Source: Flavobacteriaceae bacterium | Lineage (GTDB): Bacteria > Bacteroidota > Bacteroidia > Flavobacteriales > Flavobacteriaceae | NCBI GenBank assembly: GCA_023301205.1 | Contig: JALZVC010000128.1 | Coordinates: forward strand, 1-21,222 | Length of the DNA stretch: 21,222 bases | Direction: 5' to 3' | Part shown: in pieces, positions 1-10,300 of the stretch | Position numbering within the stretch: the first letter of the stretch is position 1 | How the letters are laid out: every line of letters starts with the position of its first letter | Made by a program: the position numbers and the translations under genes | Notes under the pieces: generated by a model | The model's input: only the letters and a program-made list of their open reading frames with translations | Told to the model about the DNA's origin: nothing | The model's database searches: none

Positions 1-141
1 GAGATGGTTATGCCTGGAGATAACTTAACAATTCATGTTGAGTTGATTTCTGCAATCGCAATGAGCGTAGGTTTACGTTTTGCAATCCGTGAGGGTGGTA
101 GAACAGTAGGTGCAGGTCAGGTTACTGAGATTATAGAGTAA
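1..141 (+). CDS. tuf: Elongation factor Tu, C-terminal fragment (5' end outside window)
   Basis: Only the last 46 codons and the TAA stop are present. The reading frame is open from base 1 and translates to the end of EF-Tu domain 3, with the family signatures [23 protein letters not shown]-Tu is the cytoplasmic GTPase that carries aminoacyl-tRNA to the ribosome. Its position directly upstream of tRNA-Trp, secE, nusG and the rplKAJL-rpoBC genes is the classical bacterial order, which supports the call. A hairpin terminator follows about 27 bases after the stop. Confidence 0.96.
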   Translation, partial: EMVMPGDNLTIHVELISAIAMSVGLRFAIREGGRTVGAGQVTEIIE

Positions 142-167
142 TTATTAGTTAAGAATAAAAAAGGTTA

Positions 168-205
168 AAGGTGTCTGCCATTGGCGGACGCCTTGACTTT
201 TATAA
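168..205 (+). terminator. Probable terminator after tuf
   Basis: Bases 168-179 pair with 183-194 to give a 12-bp stem (two G-T wobbles) closed by the 3-base loop ATT. It is followed by a short, interrupted T-rich tract (TTGACTTTTAT). The stem is GC-rich in an AT-rich background. It separates tuf from tRNA-Trp, so the downstream genes may have their own promoter. The T tract is weak, so termination may be partial. Confidence 0.6.
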
Positions 206-252
206 CGGGTACAGCATTCTAATAGGTAAAATTAGTATTTAAAGCCGTACAT

Positions 253-325
253 ACGGGATTAGCTCAGTTGGTAGAGCACTGGTCTCCAAAACCAGGTGTC
301 GTGAGTTCGAGTCTCCCATCCCGTG
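253..325 (+). tRNA. trpT: tRNA-Trp (anticodon CCA)
   Basis: A full cloverleaf can be folded: acceptor stem 253-259 with 318-324 (7 perfect pairs), D stem 262-265 with 274-277, anticodon stem 279-283 with 291-295, anticodon CCA at 286-288, five-base variable loop, T arm 301-317 with loop TTCGAGT, discriminator G at 325. The 3' CCA is not encoded, so it must be added after transcription. The second T-stem pair (302 with 316) is a T-C mismatch; all other stem pairs are intact. A tRNA-Trp gene between tuf and secE is common in bacteria. A TTGAC motif at 193-197 could belong to its promoter, but no convincing matching downstream element is visible. Confidence 0.96.
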
Positions 326-332
326 CATTAGT

Positions 333-354
333 AAAGATTAGATTTTTAGTCTTT
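333..354 (+). other. Small hairpin between tRNA-Trp and secE
   Basis: Bases 333-340 (AAAGATTA) pair with 347-354 (TAGTCTTT) to make an 8-bp stem with one wobble and a six-base loop. No good T run follows. It could mark the 3' end or processing boundary of the tRNA precursor, or be a chance fold in AT-rich DNA. Confidence 0.25.
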
Positions 355-381
355 TAATAAAGTTTAAAAAACCAAAATACA

Positions 382-570
382 ATGGTTGATTATATAAAAG
401 AATCTTGGAACGAGCTCACGAATTTCGTGACTTGGCCTACTTGGGCAGAAGCACAACGATTAACAGTTATTGTTGCAGTTTTTTCTGTGGTATTAGCGTT
501 GCTTATTTGGGGTATTGATACTGTGTTTAGTGGTGCAATCGAGAACTATTTTGAATGGATTAAGTCGTAA
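382..570 (+). CDS. secE: Preprotein translocase subunit SecE
   Basis: This 62-residue protein is the short, single-span form of SecE usual outside enterobacteria. It stabilises SecY in the SecYEG inner-membrane channel. An amphipathic N-terminal part with the typical SecE pattern ESWNELTNFVTWPTWAEA (about residues 7-24) is followed by one hydrophobic membrane segment at about residues 28-50. The start ATG lies in an A-rich leader without a GGAGG-type ribosome site, as is usual in Bacteroidetes. The stop is five bases before nusG, so the two genes are almost certainly co-transcribed, as in most bacteria. Confidence 0.95.
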   Translation: MVDYIKESWNELTNFVTWPTWAEAQRLTVIVAVFSVVLALLIWGIDTVFSGAIENYFEWIKS

Positions 571-575
571 TTAGG

Positions 576-1130
576 ATGACTGAAACAAAAAGCACAAAAA
601 AATGGTATGTTGTTCGTTCTGTGAGCGGACAAGAAAATAAGATTAAGGCGTATCTTGAATCTGAGATAACGCGTCTTAATTTAGCGGATTATATCGAGCA
701 AATACTTGTTCCTTCAGAAAAGGTTATACAAGTACGTAATGGTAAGAAGGTACAGAAAGAACGTGTTTTCTTTCCTGGATATATTATGGTTCAGGCAAGT
801 CTTGCTGGAGAAATACCGCATATAATCAAATCCATAAATGGTGTTATTGGTTTCTTAGGTGAAACTAAAGGTGGTGAGCCAGTGCCTTTAAGGCAAGCAG
901 AGGTTAACCGTATGCTAGGAAAAGTAGATGAGTTAGCGATACAGGATGACAATGTTAACATACCGTTTACAATAGGAGAGACCATCAAAGTAATTGATGG
1001 GCCTTTTAATGGTTTTAATGGTACAGTTGAGAAAATCAACGAAGAAAAGCGTAAGCTTGAGGTAATGGTTAAGATTTTCGGAAGAAAGACACCATTAGAA
1101 TTGAGTTATATGCAAGTAGAGAAAATTTAA
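576..1130 (+). CDS. nusG: Transcription termination/antitermination factor NusG
   Basis: NusG binds RNA polymerase, increases processivity, and links it to Rho and to the leading ribosome. The 184-residue length fits the family. An N-terminal NGN domain begins at KKWYVVRSVSGQENKIKAYL (residues 8-27) and includes the conserved FFPGYI at 65-70. A C-terminal KOW domain spans about residues 131-184, with VIDGPFNGFNGTV at 139-151. The gene starts five bases after secE. The 65-base gap to rplK is larger than the gaps before and after it, leaving room for leader regulation of the ribosomal protein genes, but I could not identify a specific site. Confidence 0.97.
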   Translation: MTETKSTKKWYVVRSVSGQENKIKAYLESEITRLNLADYIEQILVPSEKVIQVRNGKKVQKERVFFPGYIMVQASLAGEIPHIIKSINGVIGFLGETKGGEPVPLRQAEVNRMLGKVDELAIQDDNVNIPFTIGETIKVIDGPFNGFNGTVEKINEEKRKLEVMVKIFGRKTPLELSYMQVEKI

Positions 1131-1195
1131 TTGTTACATTATAATAGGTTTATTCTTAGGCTTCCACTTATGAATATCCGATATAAATTTTAGAA

Positions 1196-1633
1196 ATGGC
1201 AAAAGAAATTGATAAAGTAGTAAAACTGCAAGTTAAGGGCGGTGCTGCAAATCCATCTCCTCCAGTAGGACCTGCATTAGGTGCGGCTGGTGTGAATATT
1301 ATGGAGTTTTGTAAGCAGTTTAACGCAAGAACTCAAGACAAGCAGGGTAAAGTACTTCCAGTTGCGATTACGGTTTATAAGGACAAGTCTTTTGACTTTG
1401 TAATTAAAACTCCTCCAGCTGCAGTGCAAATACTAGAAGCTGCCAAAATTAAAAGTGGCTCAGGTGAACCGCATGTACGTAAAGTAGCTACCATTACTTG
1501 GGATCAAGTAAGAGCTATTGCAGAAGATAAAGCGCCAGATTTAAATTCATTTACAGTTGAGTCTGGAATGAAAATGGTTGCTGGTACAGCGCGCTCTATG
1601 GGTGTAAAAATTAAAGGAGCAGCTCCTTTTTAA
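1196..1633 (+). CDS. rplK: 50S ribosomal protein L11
   Basis: L11 is a 23S rRNA-binding protein at the GTPase-associated centre, working with L10 and L7/L12 to activate translation factors. Its 145 residues match the usual size. The N-terminal domain carries the proline-rich motif [20 protein letters not shown] (residues 19-38). The C-terminal rRNA-binding domain includes KSGSGEPH and ends [17 protein letters not shown]. It is followed 21 bases later by rplA, the standard L11-L1 pair. In other bacteria L1 represses this pair through the rplK leader; a matching site is not evident in 1131-1195. Confidence 0.98.
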   Translation: MAKEIDKVVKLQVKGGAANPSPPVGPALGAAGVNIMEFCKQFNARTQDKQGKVLPVAITVYKDKSFDFVIKTPPAAVQILEAAKIKSGSGEPHVRKVATITWDQVRAIAEDKAPDLNSFTVESGMKMVAGTARSMGVKIKGAAPF

Positions 1634-1654
1634 TCAAGAAAATAATCTATTAAA

Positions 1655-2350
1655 ATGGCAAGATTAACTAAAAAGCAAAAAGAAGCAACATCAAAAGTGG
1701 AGGATAGAGCCTACACGGTAGATGAAGCATCTGCTTTAATTAAAGATATCACCAATACAAACTTTGACCCTTCTGTGGACTTAGCTGTGCGTCTTAATGT
1801 AGACCCACGTAAAGCAAACCAGATGGTTAGAGGCGTTGTTACTTTACCACATGGTACTGGTAAGGACGTTAAAGTATTGGCGCTAGTTACTCCAGATAAA
1901 GAAGCAGAAGCTACAGCAGCTGGTGCAGATTTCGTGGGGTTAGACGAGTACCTCGATAAAATTAAAGGAGGATGGACAGATGTTGATGTTATTGTCACTA
2001 TGCCAAGTGTTATGGGTAAATTAGGGCCGTTAGGTCGTGTGTTAGGACCTCGTGGACTAATGCCAAACCCAAAGACAGGTACGGTAACAATGGATGTCGC
2101 TAAGGCAGTTTCTGATGTAAAATCTGGTAAAATTGACTTTAAAGTTGATAAGACTGGGATTGTACACGCAGCAGTTGGAAAAGCATCTTTTGATGCAGAC
2201 AAGATTGCAGGAAACGCAAAAGAATTATTAACTACACTCGTAAAGCTGAAGCCGCAAGGTTCAAAAGGTGTTTATATCAAGAGTATTTTTATGTCTAGTA
2301 CGATGAGTCCTAGTGTAGAGATTGATACAAAACGCTTTAGTGATCAGTAA
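1655..2350 (+). CDS. rplA: 50S ribosomal protein L1
   Basis: L1 forms the mobile stalk of the large subunit near the E site and helps release deacylated tRNA. The 231-residue length is typical. The family signature [14 protein letters not shown] lies at residues 131-144, and the two-domain layout is preserved, with N- and C-terminal segments forming domain I. The gene lies 21 bases after rplK and 12 bases before rplJ, so the ribosomal genes read as one transcription unit. L1 is also the known translational repressor of the L11-L1 message in other bacteria; that role is inferred here, not seen. Confidence 0.98.
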   Translation: MARLTKKQKEATSKVEDRAYTVDEASALIKDITNTNFDPSVDLAVRLNVDPRKANQMVRGVVTLPHGTGKDVKVLALVTPDKEAEATAAGADFVGLDEYLDKIKGGWTDVDVIVTMPSVMGKLGPLGRVLGPRGLMPNPKTGTVTMDVAKAVSDVKSGKIDFKVDKTGIVHAAVGKASFDADKIAGNAKELLTTLVKLKPQGSKGVYIKSIFMSSTMSPSVEIDTKRFSDQ

Positions 2351-2362
2351 AAGATAGAAATT

Positions 2363-2881
2363 ATGACAAGAGAAGAAAAATCACAAGTAATTGAAACTTT
2401 AACTGCGCAGTTAACTGATAATCCTATTATCTATTTAGCAGATATTTCAGGATTAAACGCTTTACAAACTTCTAACTTACGTCGTGCTTGTTTTAAAGCT
2501 GGAGTAAAGTTAGCTGTAGTTAAAAATACATTGCTTGAGAAGGCAATGGAAGGATCAGATAAAGAATTTGGAGCACTTCCTGAAACGTTAAAGGGGAACA
2601 CCTCTATAATGTTTTCAGAAACTGGTAATGCACCAGCAAAAGTTATTAAAGAATTCAGAAAAAAATCTGAAAAGCCTTTATTGAAAGGAGCATATATTGA
2701 AGAAGCTATCTATGTAGGGGATGATCAACTAGAAAATCTAGTTAACATCAAATCTAAAGAAGAAGTTATTGGAGATATTATTGGCTTATTACAATCACCT
2801 GCTAAAAATGTTATCTCTGCTCTTAAGAGTGGTGGTGGTACAATTGCGGGAATTGTTAAGACACTTCAAGAAAGAGGTTAA
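2363..2881 (+). CDS. rplJ: 50S ribosomal protein L10
   Basis: L10 anchors the L7/L12 dimers to the ribosome at the base of the stalk. The 172-residue protein has the L10 N-terminal pattern MTREEKSQVIETLTAQL and the conserved core LRRACFKAGVKLAVVKNTLL, followed by a C-terminal helical region of the kind that binds L7/L12 dimers. Only 12 bases separate it from rplA, leaving no room for the long L10 leader described in Escherichia coli. If L10 autoregulates here, its site must overlap the end of rplA or lie elsewhere. rplL follows after 55 bases. Confidence 0.97.
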   Translation: MTREEKSQVIETLTAQLTDNPIIYLADISGLNALQTSNLRRACFKAGVKLAVVKNTLLEKAMEGSDKEFGALPETLKGNTSIMFSETGNAPAKVIKEFRKKSEKPLLKGAYIEEAIYVGDDQLENLVNIKSKEEVIGDIIGLLQSPAKNVISALKSGGGTIAGIVKTLQERG

Positions 2882-2936
2882 TACTTAATGCACTAATTAA
2901 ATACAAATAATACAAATTAAATTAAAACGATAGAAA

Positions 2937-3311
2937 ATGGCAGACTTAAAAGATTTCGCAGAAAAATTAGTTAACCTTACAGTAAAAGAAGTTAACGAAT
3001 TAGCAACTATATTAAAAGATGAGTACGGTATCGAACCTGCTGCTGCAGCTGTTGCTGTTGCAGCTGGTGGTGCTGGTGGTGGAGACGCCGCTGAGGAGCA
3101 GTCAGAATTTGACGTGATCCTTACTGCTGCTGGTGGTTCTAAACTAGCAGTTGTAAAACTAGTTAAGGAATTAACTGGTGCTGGTCTTAAAGACGCTAAA
3201 GATTTAGTAGACAACGCTCCTTCTCCAATCAAGGAAGGTGTTTCTAAAGATGAAGCAGAAGCTTTAAAAGCTCAATTAGAAGAAGCTGGAGCAGAGGTTG
3301 AACTTAAATAA
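2937..3311 (+). CDS. rplL: 50S ribosomal protein L7/L12
   Basis: L7/L12 is the multicopy stalk protein that recruits and activates translational GTPases. The 124-residue protein shows the three expected parts: an N-terminal dimerisation/L10-binding helical region (residues 1-33), an Ala/Gly-rich flexible hinge (about 34-53), and the globular C-terminal domain beginning EFDVIL, with [20 protein letters not shown] at 69-88. The 55-base AT-rich gap before it and the hairpin after it (3335-3372) flank the gene. The stalk protein is needed in excess over rpoB products, so attenuation after this gene would make sense. Confidence 0.98.
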   Translation: MADLKDFAEKLVNLTVKEVNELATILKDEYGIEPAAAAVAVAAGGAGGGDAAEEQSEFDVILTAAGGSKLAVVKLVKELTGAGLKDAKDLVDNAPSPIKEGVSKDEAEALKAQLEEAGAEVELK

Positions 3312-3334
3312 GTTCTAACCCTTTCAAACCTTAA

Positions 3335-3372
3335 GGTTTAGGTCTTCCGATACCCTCGGAAAGACCTAAACC
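3335..3372 (+). terminator. Long hairpin between rplL and rpoB (probable attenuator or RNA-processing site)
   Basis: GGTTTAGGTCTT (3335-3346) pairs with AAGACCTAAACC (3361-3372) for 12 perfect base pairs. After one bulged A (3360), CCGA (3347-3350) pairs with TCGG (3356-3359) around the loop TACCC. Only ATTTTGTG follows, so it is not a classical full-strength terminator. The same gap in Escherichia coli carries an attenuator and an RNase III site. A 14-base perfect palindrome (3326-3339) overlaps the left arm and could compete with the hairpin. Confidence 0.6.
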
Positions 3373-3446
3373 ATTTTGTGTATATATAGGTTATAAATTT
3401 TAAGGTATACGCACACACCGTTTTATTAAATTAATTCCGTCCATAG

Positions 3447-6400
3447 ATGTCAGCAACGTTAACTGAAAGATTGAATTTTTCTTCTGTCCAAAACAAACCG
3501 GATTACCCGGATTTTCTGGATATTCAGATTAAATCCTTCCAGGATTTTTTCCAGTTAGAAACAAAATCAGATGAGAGAGGCCAAGAAGGACTTTACAAGA
3601 CTTTCTTAGAGAACTTTCCTATTACAGATACACGCAATCAGTTTGTATTAGAATTTTTAGACTACTTCGTAGATCCACCAAGATATGCTATTCAAGAGTG
3701 TATAGAGCGTGGTCTTACGTATAGCGTGCCATTAAAAGCACGTTTAAAATTATATTGTACAGATCCAGAACACGAAGATTTTGAGACAATTGTACAAGAC
3801 GTTTATTTAGGTACTATCCCTTACATGACTCCATCGGGTACATTCTGTATCAACGGTGCAGAGCGTGTAGTAGTATCACAGTTACACCGTTCACCTGGTG
3901 TGTTCTTTGGACAATCCTTCCATGCAAATGGAACAAAATTATATTCTGCCAGAGTAATTCCTTTTAAAGGATCTTGGATTGAATTTGCTACCGATATCAA
4001 CAGCGTTATGTACGCTTATATTGATAGAAAGAAAAAATTGCCTGTTACAACTTTATTTCGTGCTATCGGTTTTGAAAGAGATAAAGATATTCTTGAAATA
4101 TTTGATCTTGCCGAAGAAGTGAAAGCGTCTAAAACAGGATTAAAAAAATACTTAGGTCGTAAACTTGCTGCACGTGTTTTAAAGACTTGGCATGAGGATT
4201 TTGTTGATGAAGATACTGGAGAAGTAGTCTCTATAGAACGTAACGAAATTATTTTAGACCGTGATACGGTACTAGAAAAAGACCATATTGATGAGATTAT
4301 CGAATCTGGTAGCAAGACCATCTTACTGCACAAAGAGGATAATCACATGTCAGATTATGCTATAATTCATAATACACTTCAAAAGGATCCTACCAATTCT
4401 GAAAAAGAAGCGGTAGAGCATATCTACAGGCAATTGCGTAATGCTGAACCGCCTGATGAGGAGACTGCTCGTGGTATTATCAACAAGTTGTTTTTCTCAG
4501 ACCAGAGATATAACTTAGGTGAGGTAGGACGTTATAGAATGAATAAAAAATTACAGTTAGATATCCCAATGGACAAGCAAGTCTTGACCAAAGAAGATAT
4601 CATTACTATTGTAAAATATTTAATTGAGTTAATCAACTCTAAAGCAGAGATTGATGATATTGATCACTTATCTAACCGTCGTGTACGTACTGTAGGTGAG
4701 CAGTTATCATCTCAGTTTGGTGTAGGTCTTGCACGTATGGCTAGAACAATTCGTGAACGTATGAATGTACGTGATAACGAAGTGTTTACTCCTATTGATT
4801 TGATTAATGCTAAGACATTATCTTCTGTGATAAATTCTTTCTTCGGAACGAATCAATTATCGCAGTTTATGGATCAAACCAACCCATTGGCTGAAATTAC
4901 GCACAAGCGTCGTTTATCTGCCCTTGGACCTGGAGGTTTATCAAGAGAAAGAGCAGGATTTGAGGTTCGAGATGTGCACTATACGCACTACGGAAGACTT
5001 TGTCCTATTGAAACACCTGAAGGACCAAACATTGGATTAATTTCTTCACTTTCTGTGTATGCAAAAGTGAATAACTTAGGGTTTATTGAAACTCCATATA
5101 GAAAGGTAACAGAAGGTAACATTGATTTTAAAAATGAGCCAATCTATCTTTCTGCAGAGGAAGAAGAAGGACAATTAATAGCGCAGGCAAACATACCATT
5201 GACTAAAGATGGTACTATAGACTCTGCAAAGGTGATTGCTCGTATGGAAGGTGATTTTCCGGTAGTAGAAACAACAGATGTAAATTATGCAGATGTTGCG
5301 CCTAACCAGATATCATCTATATCAGCTTCATTGATTCCATTCTTGGAACATGATGATGCCAACCGTGCCTTGATGGGATCTAATATGATGCGTCAGGCAG
5401 TACCTTTATTAATTGCAGATTCTCCTATTGTAGGTACTGGTCTTGAAAGACAAGTAGCTAGTGATTCTAGAGTATTGATTAATGCAGAAGCAGACGGTCT
5501 TGTAGAATACGTAGATTCTCGTGAAATTACTATTAAGTACGATCGTTCTGAAGAAGCTCGTATGGTGAGTTTTGAGAGTGATGAGAAAACGTATAAATTA
5601 GTTAAGTTTAGAAAAACCAATCAAGGTACTTCTATCAACCTTAAGCCTATTGTTGCTAAAGGCGATAGAGTTAAGAAAGGTCAAGTATTATGTCAAGGGT
5701 ATGCAACCGAAAAAGGGGAGCTTGCACTAGGACGTAATATGAAGGTAGCCTTTATGCCTTGGAAAGGATATAACTTTGAGGATGCGATTGTAATTTCAGA
5801 AAGAGTAGTACGTGAAGATATATTTACCTCTATTCATATAGATGAGTATTCTCTAGAAGTAAGAGATACTAAATTAGGGAACGAAGAGCTTACTAATGAT
5901 ATTCCTAACGTTTCAGAAGAGGCAACAAAAGACCTTGATGAAAATGGAATGATCCGTATTGGTGCAGAAGTGAAGCCTGGAGATATATTGATAGGTAAGA
6001 TTACTCCAAAAGGAGAAAGTGATCCTACTCCAGAAGAAAAATTACTTCGTGCTATTTTTGGTGATAAAGCTGGAGATGTAAAAGATGCATCTTTAAAAGC
6101 CTCGCCTTCTTTACGCGGTGTTGTGATTAACAAAAAGTTATTTGCAAGAGCTGTAAAAGATAAACGTAAGAGAGCTAAGGATAAAGAAGATATCGAAATC
6201 CTAGAAGCACAGTTTGATGCTAAGTTTGATGGGTTACAAGAAACGTTAGTTGAAAAATTATTTACTATTGTTTCTGGTAAAACAGCGCAAGGTGTACATA
6301 ATGATCTTGGTGAAGTTGTTTTCCCTAAAGGGAAGAAATTCACCTTAAAAATGCTAAATTCTGTAGATGATTACATACACTTAACAGGTGGTACTTGGAC

Positions 6401-7259
6401 TACGGATGACACTACAAATGCGTTGGTTGCAGATTTAATGCACAACTATAAAATTAAAGAAAACGATTTACAAGGAAACCTTCGTCGTGACAAGTTTACG
6501 ATCTCTGTAGGAGATGAGTTACCTTCTGGAATCTTAAAACTTGCTAAAGTTTATGTCGCTAAAAAGCGTAAGCTAAAAGTAGGAGATAAGATGGCAGGAC
6601 GTCACGGTAACAAAGGTATTGTTGCAAGAATCGTTAGAGATGAAGATATGCCATTCTTAGAGGATGGAACTCCAGTAGATATAGTGTTGAACCCACTAGG
6701 GGTACCTTCACGTATGAACATTGGTCAGATTTATGAAACGGTGCTAGGTTGGGCTGGTCAAAAACTAGGACGTAAGTATGCGACTCCTATTTTTGATGGT
6801 GCAACAATAAACCAGATCAATGAGTTGACAGATGAAGCTGGTATTCCACGTTTTGGACATACATATCTATATGATGGTGGAACAGGTCAACGTTTTGACC
6901 AGCCTGCAACAGTTGGAATTATCTATATGCTTAAGTTAGGGCATATGGTAGATGATAAGATGCACGCACGTTCTATAGGACCTTATTCATTAATTACACA
7001 ACAACCTTTAGGTGGTAAAGCACAGTTTGGTGGTCAGCGTTTTGGTGAGATGGAGGTATGGGCACTTGAGGCATATGGCGCTTCGAGTACGCTTAGAGAA
7101 ATATTGACTGTTAAATCTGATGATGTTATCGGTAGAGCTAAGACATACGAGAGTATTGTTAAAGGTGAAGCGATGCCAGAGCCGGGTCTTCCAGAATCGT
7201 TCAATGTATTAATGCACGAGCTGAAGGGTCTAGGACTTGACATTAGATTAGAAGAATAA
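3447..7259 (+). CDS. rpoB: DNA-directed RNA polymerase subunit beta
   Basis: This 1270-residue protein is the beta subunit, forming with beta-prime the catalytic core of RNA polymerase. The length is typical of Bacteroidetes. The rifampicin-pocket cluster is intact: [20 protein letters not shown] begins at residue 470, with the equivalents of E. coli D516, H526 and S531 at D476, H486 and S491, all in the drug-sensitive state. The nucleotide-binding segment [12 protein letters not shown] is at 1046-1057. The C-terminal clamp segment [19 protein letters not shown] begins at 1194. The start ATG at 3447 gives the expected N-terminus and follows a 135-base gap holding the attenuator-like hairpin. 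rpoC lies 104 bases downstream after a UUCG hairpin. Confidence 0.99.
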   Translation: MSATLTERLNFSSVQNKPDYPDFLDIQIKSFQDFFQLETKSDERGQEGLYKTFLENFPITDTRNQFVLEFLDYFVDPPRYAIQECIERGLTYSVPLKARLKLYCTDPEHEDFETIVQDVYLGTIPYMTPSGTFCINGAERVVVSQLHRSPGVFFGQSFHANGTKLYSARVIPFKGSWIEFATDINSVMYAYIDRKKKLPVTTLFRAIGFERDKDILEIFDLAEEVKASKTGLKKYLGRKLAARVLKTWHEDFVDEDTGEVVSIERNEIILDRDTVLEKDHIDEIIESGSKTILLHKEDNHMSDYAIIHNTLQKDPTNSEKEAVEHIYRQLRNAEPPDEETARGIINKLFFSDQRYNLGEVGRYRMNKKLQLDIPMDKQVLTKEDIITIVKYLIELINSKAEIDDIDHLSNRRVRTVGEQLSSQFGVGLARMARTIRERMNVRDNEVFTPIDLINAKTLSSVINSFFGTNQLSQFMDQTNPLAEITHKRRLSALGPGGLSRERAGFEVRDVHYTHYGRLCPIETPEGPNIGLISSLSVYAKVNNLGFIETPYRKVTEGNIDFKNEPIYLSAEEEEGQLIAQANIPLTKDGTIDSAKVIARMEGDFPVVETTDVNYADVAPNQISSISASLIPFLEHDDANRALMGSNMMRQAVPLLIADSPIVGTGLERQVASDSRVLINAEADGLVEYVDSREITIKYDRSEEARMVSFESDEKTYKLVKFRKTNQGTSINLKPIVAKGDRVKKGQVLCQGYATEKGELALGRNMKVAFMPWKGYNFEDAIVISERVVREDIFTSIHIDEYSLEVRDTKLGNEELTNDIPNVSEEATKDLDENGMIRIGAEVKPGDILIGKITPKGESDPTPEEKLLRAIFGDKAGDVKDASLKASPSLRGVVINKKLFARAVKDKRKRAKDKEDIEILEAQFDAKFDGLQETLVEKLFTIVSGKTAQGVHNDLGEVVFPKGKKFTLKMLNSVDDYIHLTGGTWTTDDTTNALVADLMHNYKIKENDLQGNLRRDKFTISVGDELPSGILKLAKVYVAKKRKLKVGDKMAGRHGNKGIVARIVRDEDMPFLEDGTPVDIVLNPLGVPSRMNIGQIYETVLGWAGQKLGRKYATPIFDGATINQINELTDEAGIPRFGHTYLYDGGTGQRFDQPATVGIIYMLKLGHMVDDKMHARSIGPYSLITQQPLGGKAQFGGQRFGEMEVWALEAYGASSTLREILTVKSDDVIGRAKTYESIVKGEAMPEPGLPESFNVLMHELKGLGLDIRLEE

Positions 7260-7265
7260 ATGGAA

Positions 7266-7283
7266 TCCTCACTTCGGTGGGGA
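7266..7283 (+). other. UUCG-tetraloop hairpin between rpoB and rpoC
   Basis: TCCTCAC (7266-7272) pairs with GTGGGGA (7277-7283), seven pairs with one wobble, closed by C(TTCG)G, one of the most stable RNA tetraloops. It starts six bases after the rpoB stop. The following CTTTATTGATTTTC is T-rich but interrupted. It may stabilise the rpoB 3' end, act as a partial terminator, or be a processing site. Confidence 0.5.
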
Positions 7284-7363
7284 CTTTATTGATTTTCTTC
7301 GGAAATTTTAAGTATTGATTAAAATTTCATTTTTAACAACATTACAATTTATTTTAGAGCATT

Positions 7364-10300
7364 ATGGCAAGAAATAATCATGAACAACCGGCAAAGAAAT
7401 TTGAAAAAATTTCAATAGGATTAGCATCACCAGAAGCTATTTTAGCAGAATCTAAAGGTGAAGTCTTAAAGCCAGAAACAATAAACTACCGTACGCACAA
7501 ACCTGAGCGTGACGGTTTATTCTGTGAGCGTATTTTTGGTCCTGTTAAGGATTACGAGTGTGCTTGTGGTAAATATAAAAGAATTCGCTACAAAGGGATC
7601 GTTTGTGATCGTTGTGGTGTAGAGGTCACAGAAAAGAAAGTACGTAGAGATAGAGTAGGACATATTAGTCTTGTAGTGCCAGTAGCGCATATTTGGTATT
7701 TCCGTAGTTTACCTAATAAAATAGGATATTTACTTGGTTTACCATCTAAGAAATTAGATATGATCATTTACTACGAGCGCTATGTAGTAATACAACCCGG
7801 TATCGCACAAAATGAAGAAGGCGAACCAGTACATAAACTAGATTTCTTAACAGAAGAAGAGTATTTAACTATTCTAGACAGCCTTCCACAAGAAAACATG
7901 TACTTAGATGATGAAGACCCAAATAAGTTTATCGCTAAGATGGGTGCAGAATGTCTAATAGACTTGTTAAAACTTATAGATTTAAATGATTTATCATTTG
8001 AGTTACGTCACAAAGCAAATAACGAAACATCTAAGCAACGTAAAACAGAGGCTCTTAAAAGACTTCAGGTTGTAGAGGCGTTACGTGATGCGAATAAGAA
8101 TAGAGAGAATAATCCGGAGTGGATGATTATGAAGGTTGTACCTGTCATACCACCAGAATTACGTCCATTAGTACCACTAGATGGAGGACGTTTTGCAACT
8201 TCAGATTTAAATGATTTATACCGTCGTGTAATTATCCGTAACAATCGTTTAAAGCGATTAATGGAGATTAAAGCACCAGAAGTAATTTTACGTAATGAAA
8301 AGCGTATGCTACAGGAATCTGTAGATTCACTTTTTGATAATACACGTAAGTCTTCTGCTGTAAAAACAGATAGTAACCGTCCATTAAAATCACTTTCAGA
8401 TTCATTGAAAGGGAAGCAAGGTCGTTTCCGTCAAAACTTACTTGGTAAGCGTGTAGATTATTCTGCACGTTCTGTAATTGTTGTAGGACCAGAACTTAGA
8501 TTATTTGAATGTGGTATTCCTAAAGACATGGCAGCAGAATTATACAAGCCATTCGTGATACGTAAGTTGATTGAGCGTGGTATTGTAAAAACTGTAAAAT
8601 CTGCAAAAAAAATAATAGACAAGAAAGAACCAGTAGTATGGGATATTCTTGAAAATGTATTAAAAGGACATCCTGTAATGCTTAACCGTGCGCCTACGTT
8701 GCACAGACTAGGTATACAAGCTTTCCAACCAAAATTAATTGAAGGTAAAGCAATCCAGTTACACCCATTAGTATGTACGGCCTTTAATGCTGATTTTGAT
8801 GGAGATCAAATGGCAGTTCACCTTCCATTAGGACCAGAAGCAATTCTAGAATGTCAATTATTATTATTGGCATCACACAATATCTTGAATCCTGCTAACG
8901 GTTCGCCAGTAGCAGTACCTTCTCAGGATATGGTTTTGGGTCTTTATTATATGACTAAACTTCGTAAGTCTACAAAAGACGTAACGGTAAAAGGGGAGGG
9001 ATTAACATTTTATTCTGCAGAAGAAGCAATGATTGCTTACAATGAGAAGATGGTTGATCTTAATGCAGAAATCAAAATTAGGACTAAAGATTTTGATGAG
9101 AACGGCGTATTAAAATTACAGGTTATTACGACTACTTTAGGTAGAGTACTATTTAATGAGCACGTACCGGAAGTTGCAGGTTATATAAATGAAGTTTTGA
9201 CTAAAAAGTCATTACGTGATATTATTGGAGATATCCTTGCAGTAACAAGTGTGCCAGAAACAGCAGATTTCCTAGACGCAATTAAGACTTTAGGTTATAA
9301 GTTTGCCTTTGAAGGTGGACTATCATTCAGTCTTGGTGATATTATTATACCACCAGAGAAGCAGCAGATGATTGATAATGCAAACGCGCAAGTAGATGCA
9401 ATTGTAGGAAACTATAATATGGGTCTTATTACAAACAACGAGCGTTATAACCAAGTTATTGATATCTGGACAGCAACGAATGCAGAATTGACAGAATTGT
9501 CTATGAAGCGTATTCGTGAAGACCAGCAAGGATTTAACTCAGTGTATATGATGCTTGACTCTGGAGCACGTGGATCTAAAGAACAGATTCGTCAGCTTAC
9601 AGGTATGCGTGGATTAATGGCGAAGCCTAAAAAATCTAACAGTGGAGGAGGAGAAATTATTGAAAACCCGATTCTTTCTAACTTTAAAGAGGGTCTTTCA
9701 ATTCTTGAATACTTTATCTCTACACACGGTGCCCGTAAAGGTCTTGCCGATACAGCACTTAAAACTGCAGATGCAGGATATTTAACAAGACGTCTAGTAG
9801 ATGTGTCTCAAGATGTAATTGTTAATGAAGAAGACTGTGGTACACTTAGAGGAATTGAAGTTTCATCATTAAAGAAGAATGAAGAGGTTGTTGAAACATT
9901 AGGAGCACGTATTGTGGGTAGAACTGCATTAAATGATGTAATCAATCCATTGACTAAAGAAGTTTTAGTAGAATCTGGACAACATATTTATGAAAAAGCA
10001 GCTGCAGCGATTGAAGCTTCTCCGTTAGAAACGGTAGAAGTACGCTCTGCACTTACTTGTGAAGCTAAAAAAGGTATCTGTACACAATGCTACGGTAGAA
10101 ACTTAGCAACCAATAAAATGGTTCAGCGAGGTGAAGCTGTAGGTGTTGTAGCAGCACAATCTATTGGAGAACCAGGTACACAGTTAACACTACGTACATT
10201 CCACGTTGGTGGGGTTGCAAGTAACATCTCAGATGAAAACAAATTAACTGTTAAGTTTGATGGTATTGCTGAGATTGAAGATCTTAAGACGGTTAAAGGA

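Noticed and set aside
1711..2202. Open frame on the - strand inside rplA
   Set aside because: Fully antisense to a conserved gene, with low-complexity Ser/Thr/Pro composition and no recognisable domain; a shadow of rplA codon use. The same holds for the - strand frames inside nusG, rplL, rpoB, rpoC and the secreted genes.
4857..4930. Possible rifampicin-resistance changes in rpoB
   Set aside because: The equivalents of D516, H526 and S531 (D476, H486, S491) are all in the wild-type state.
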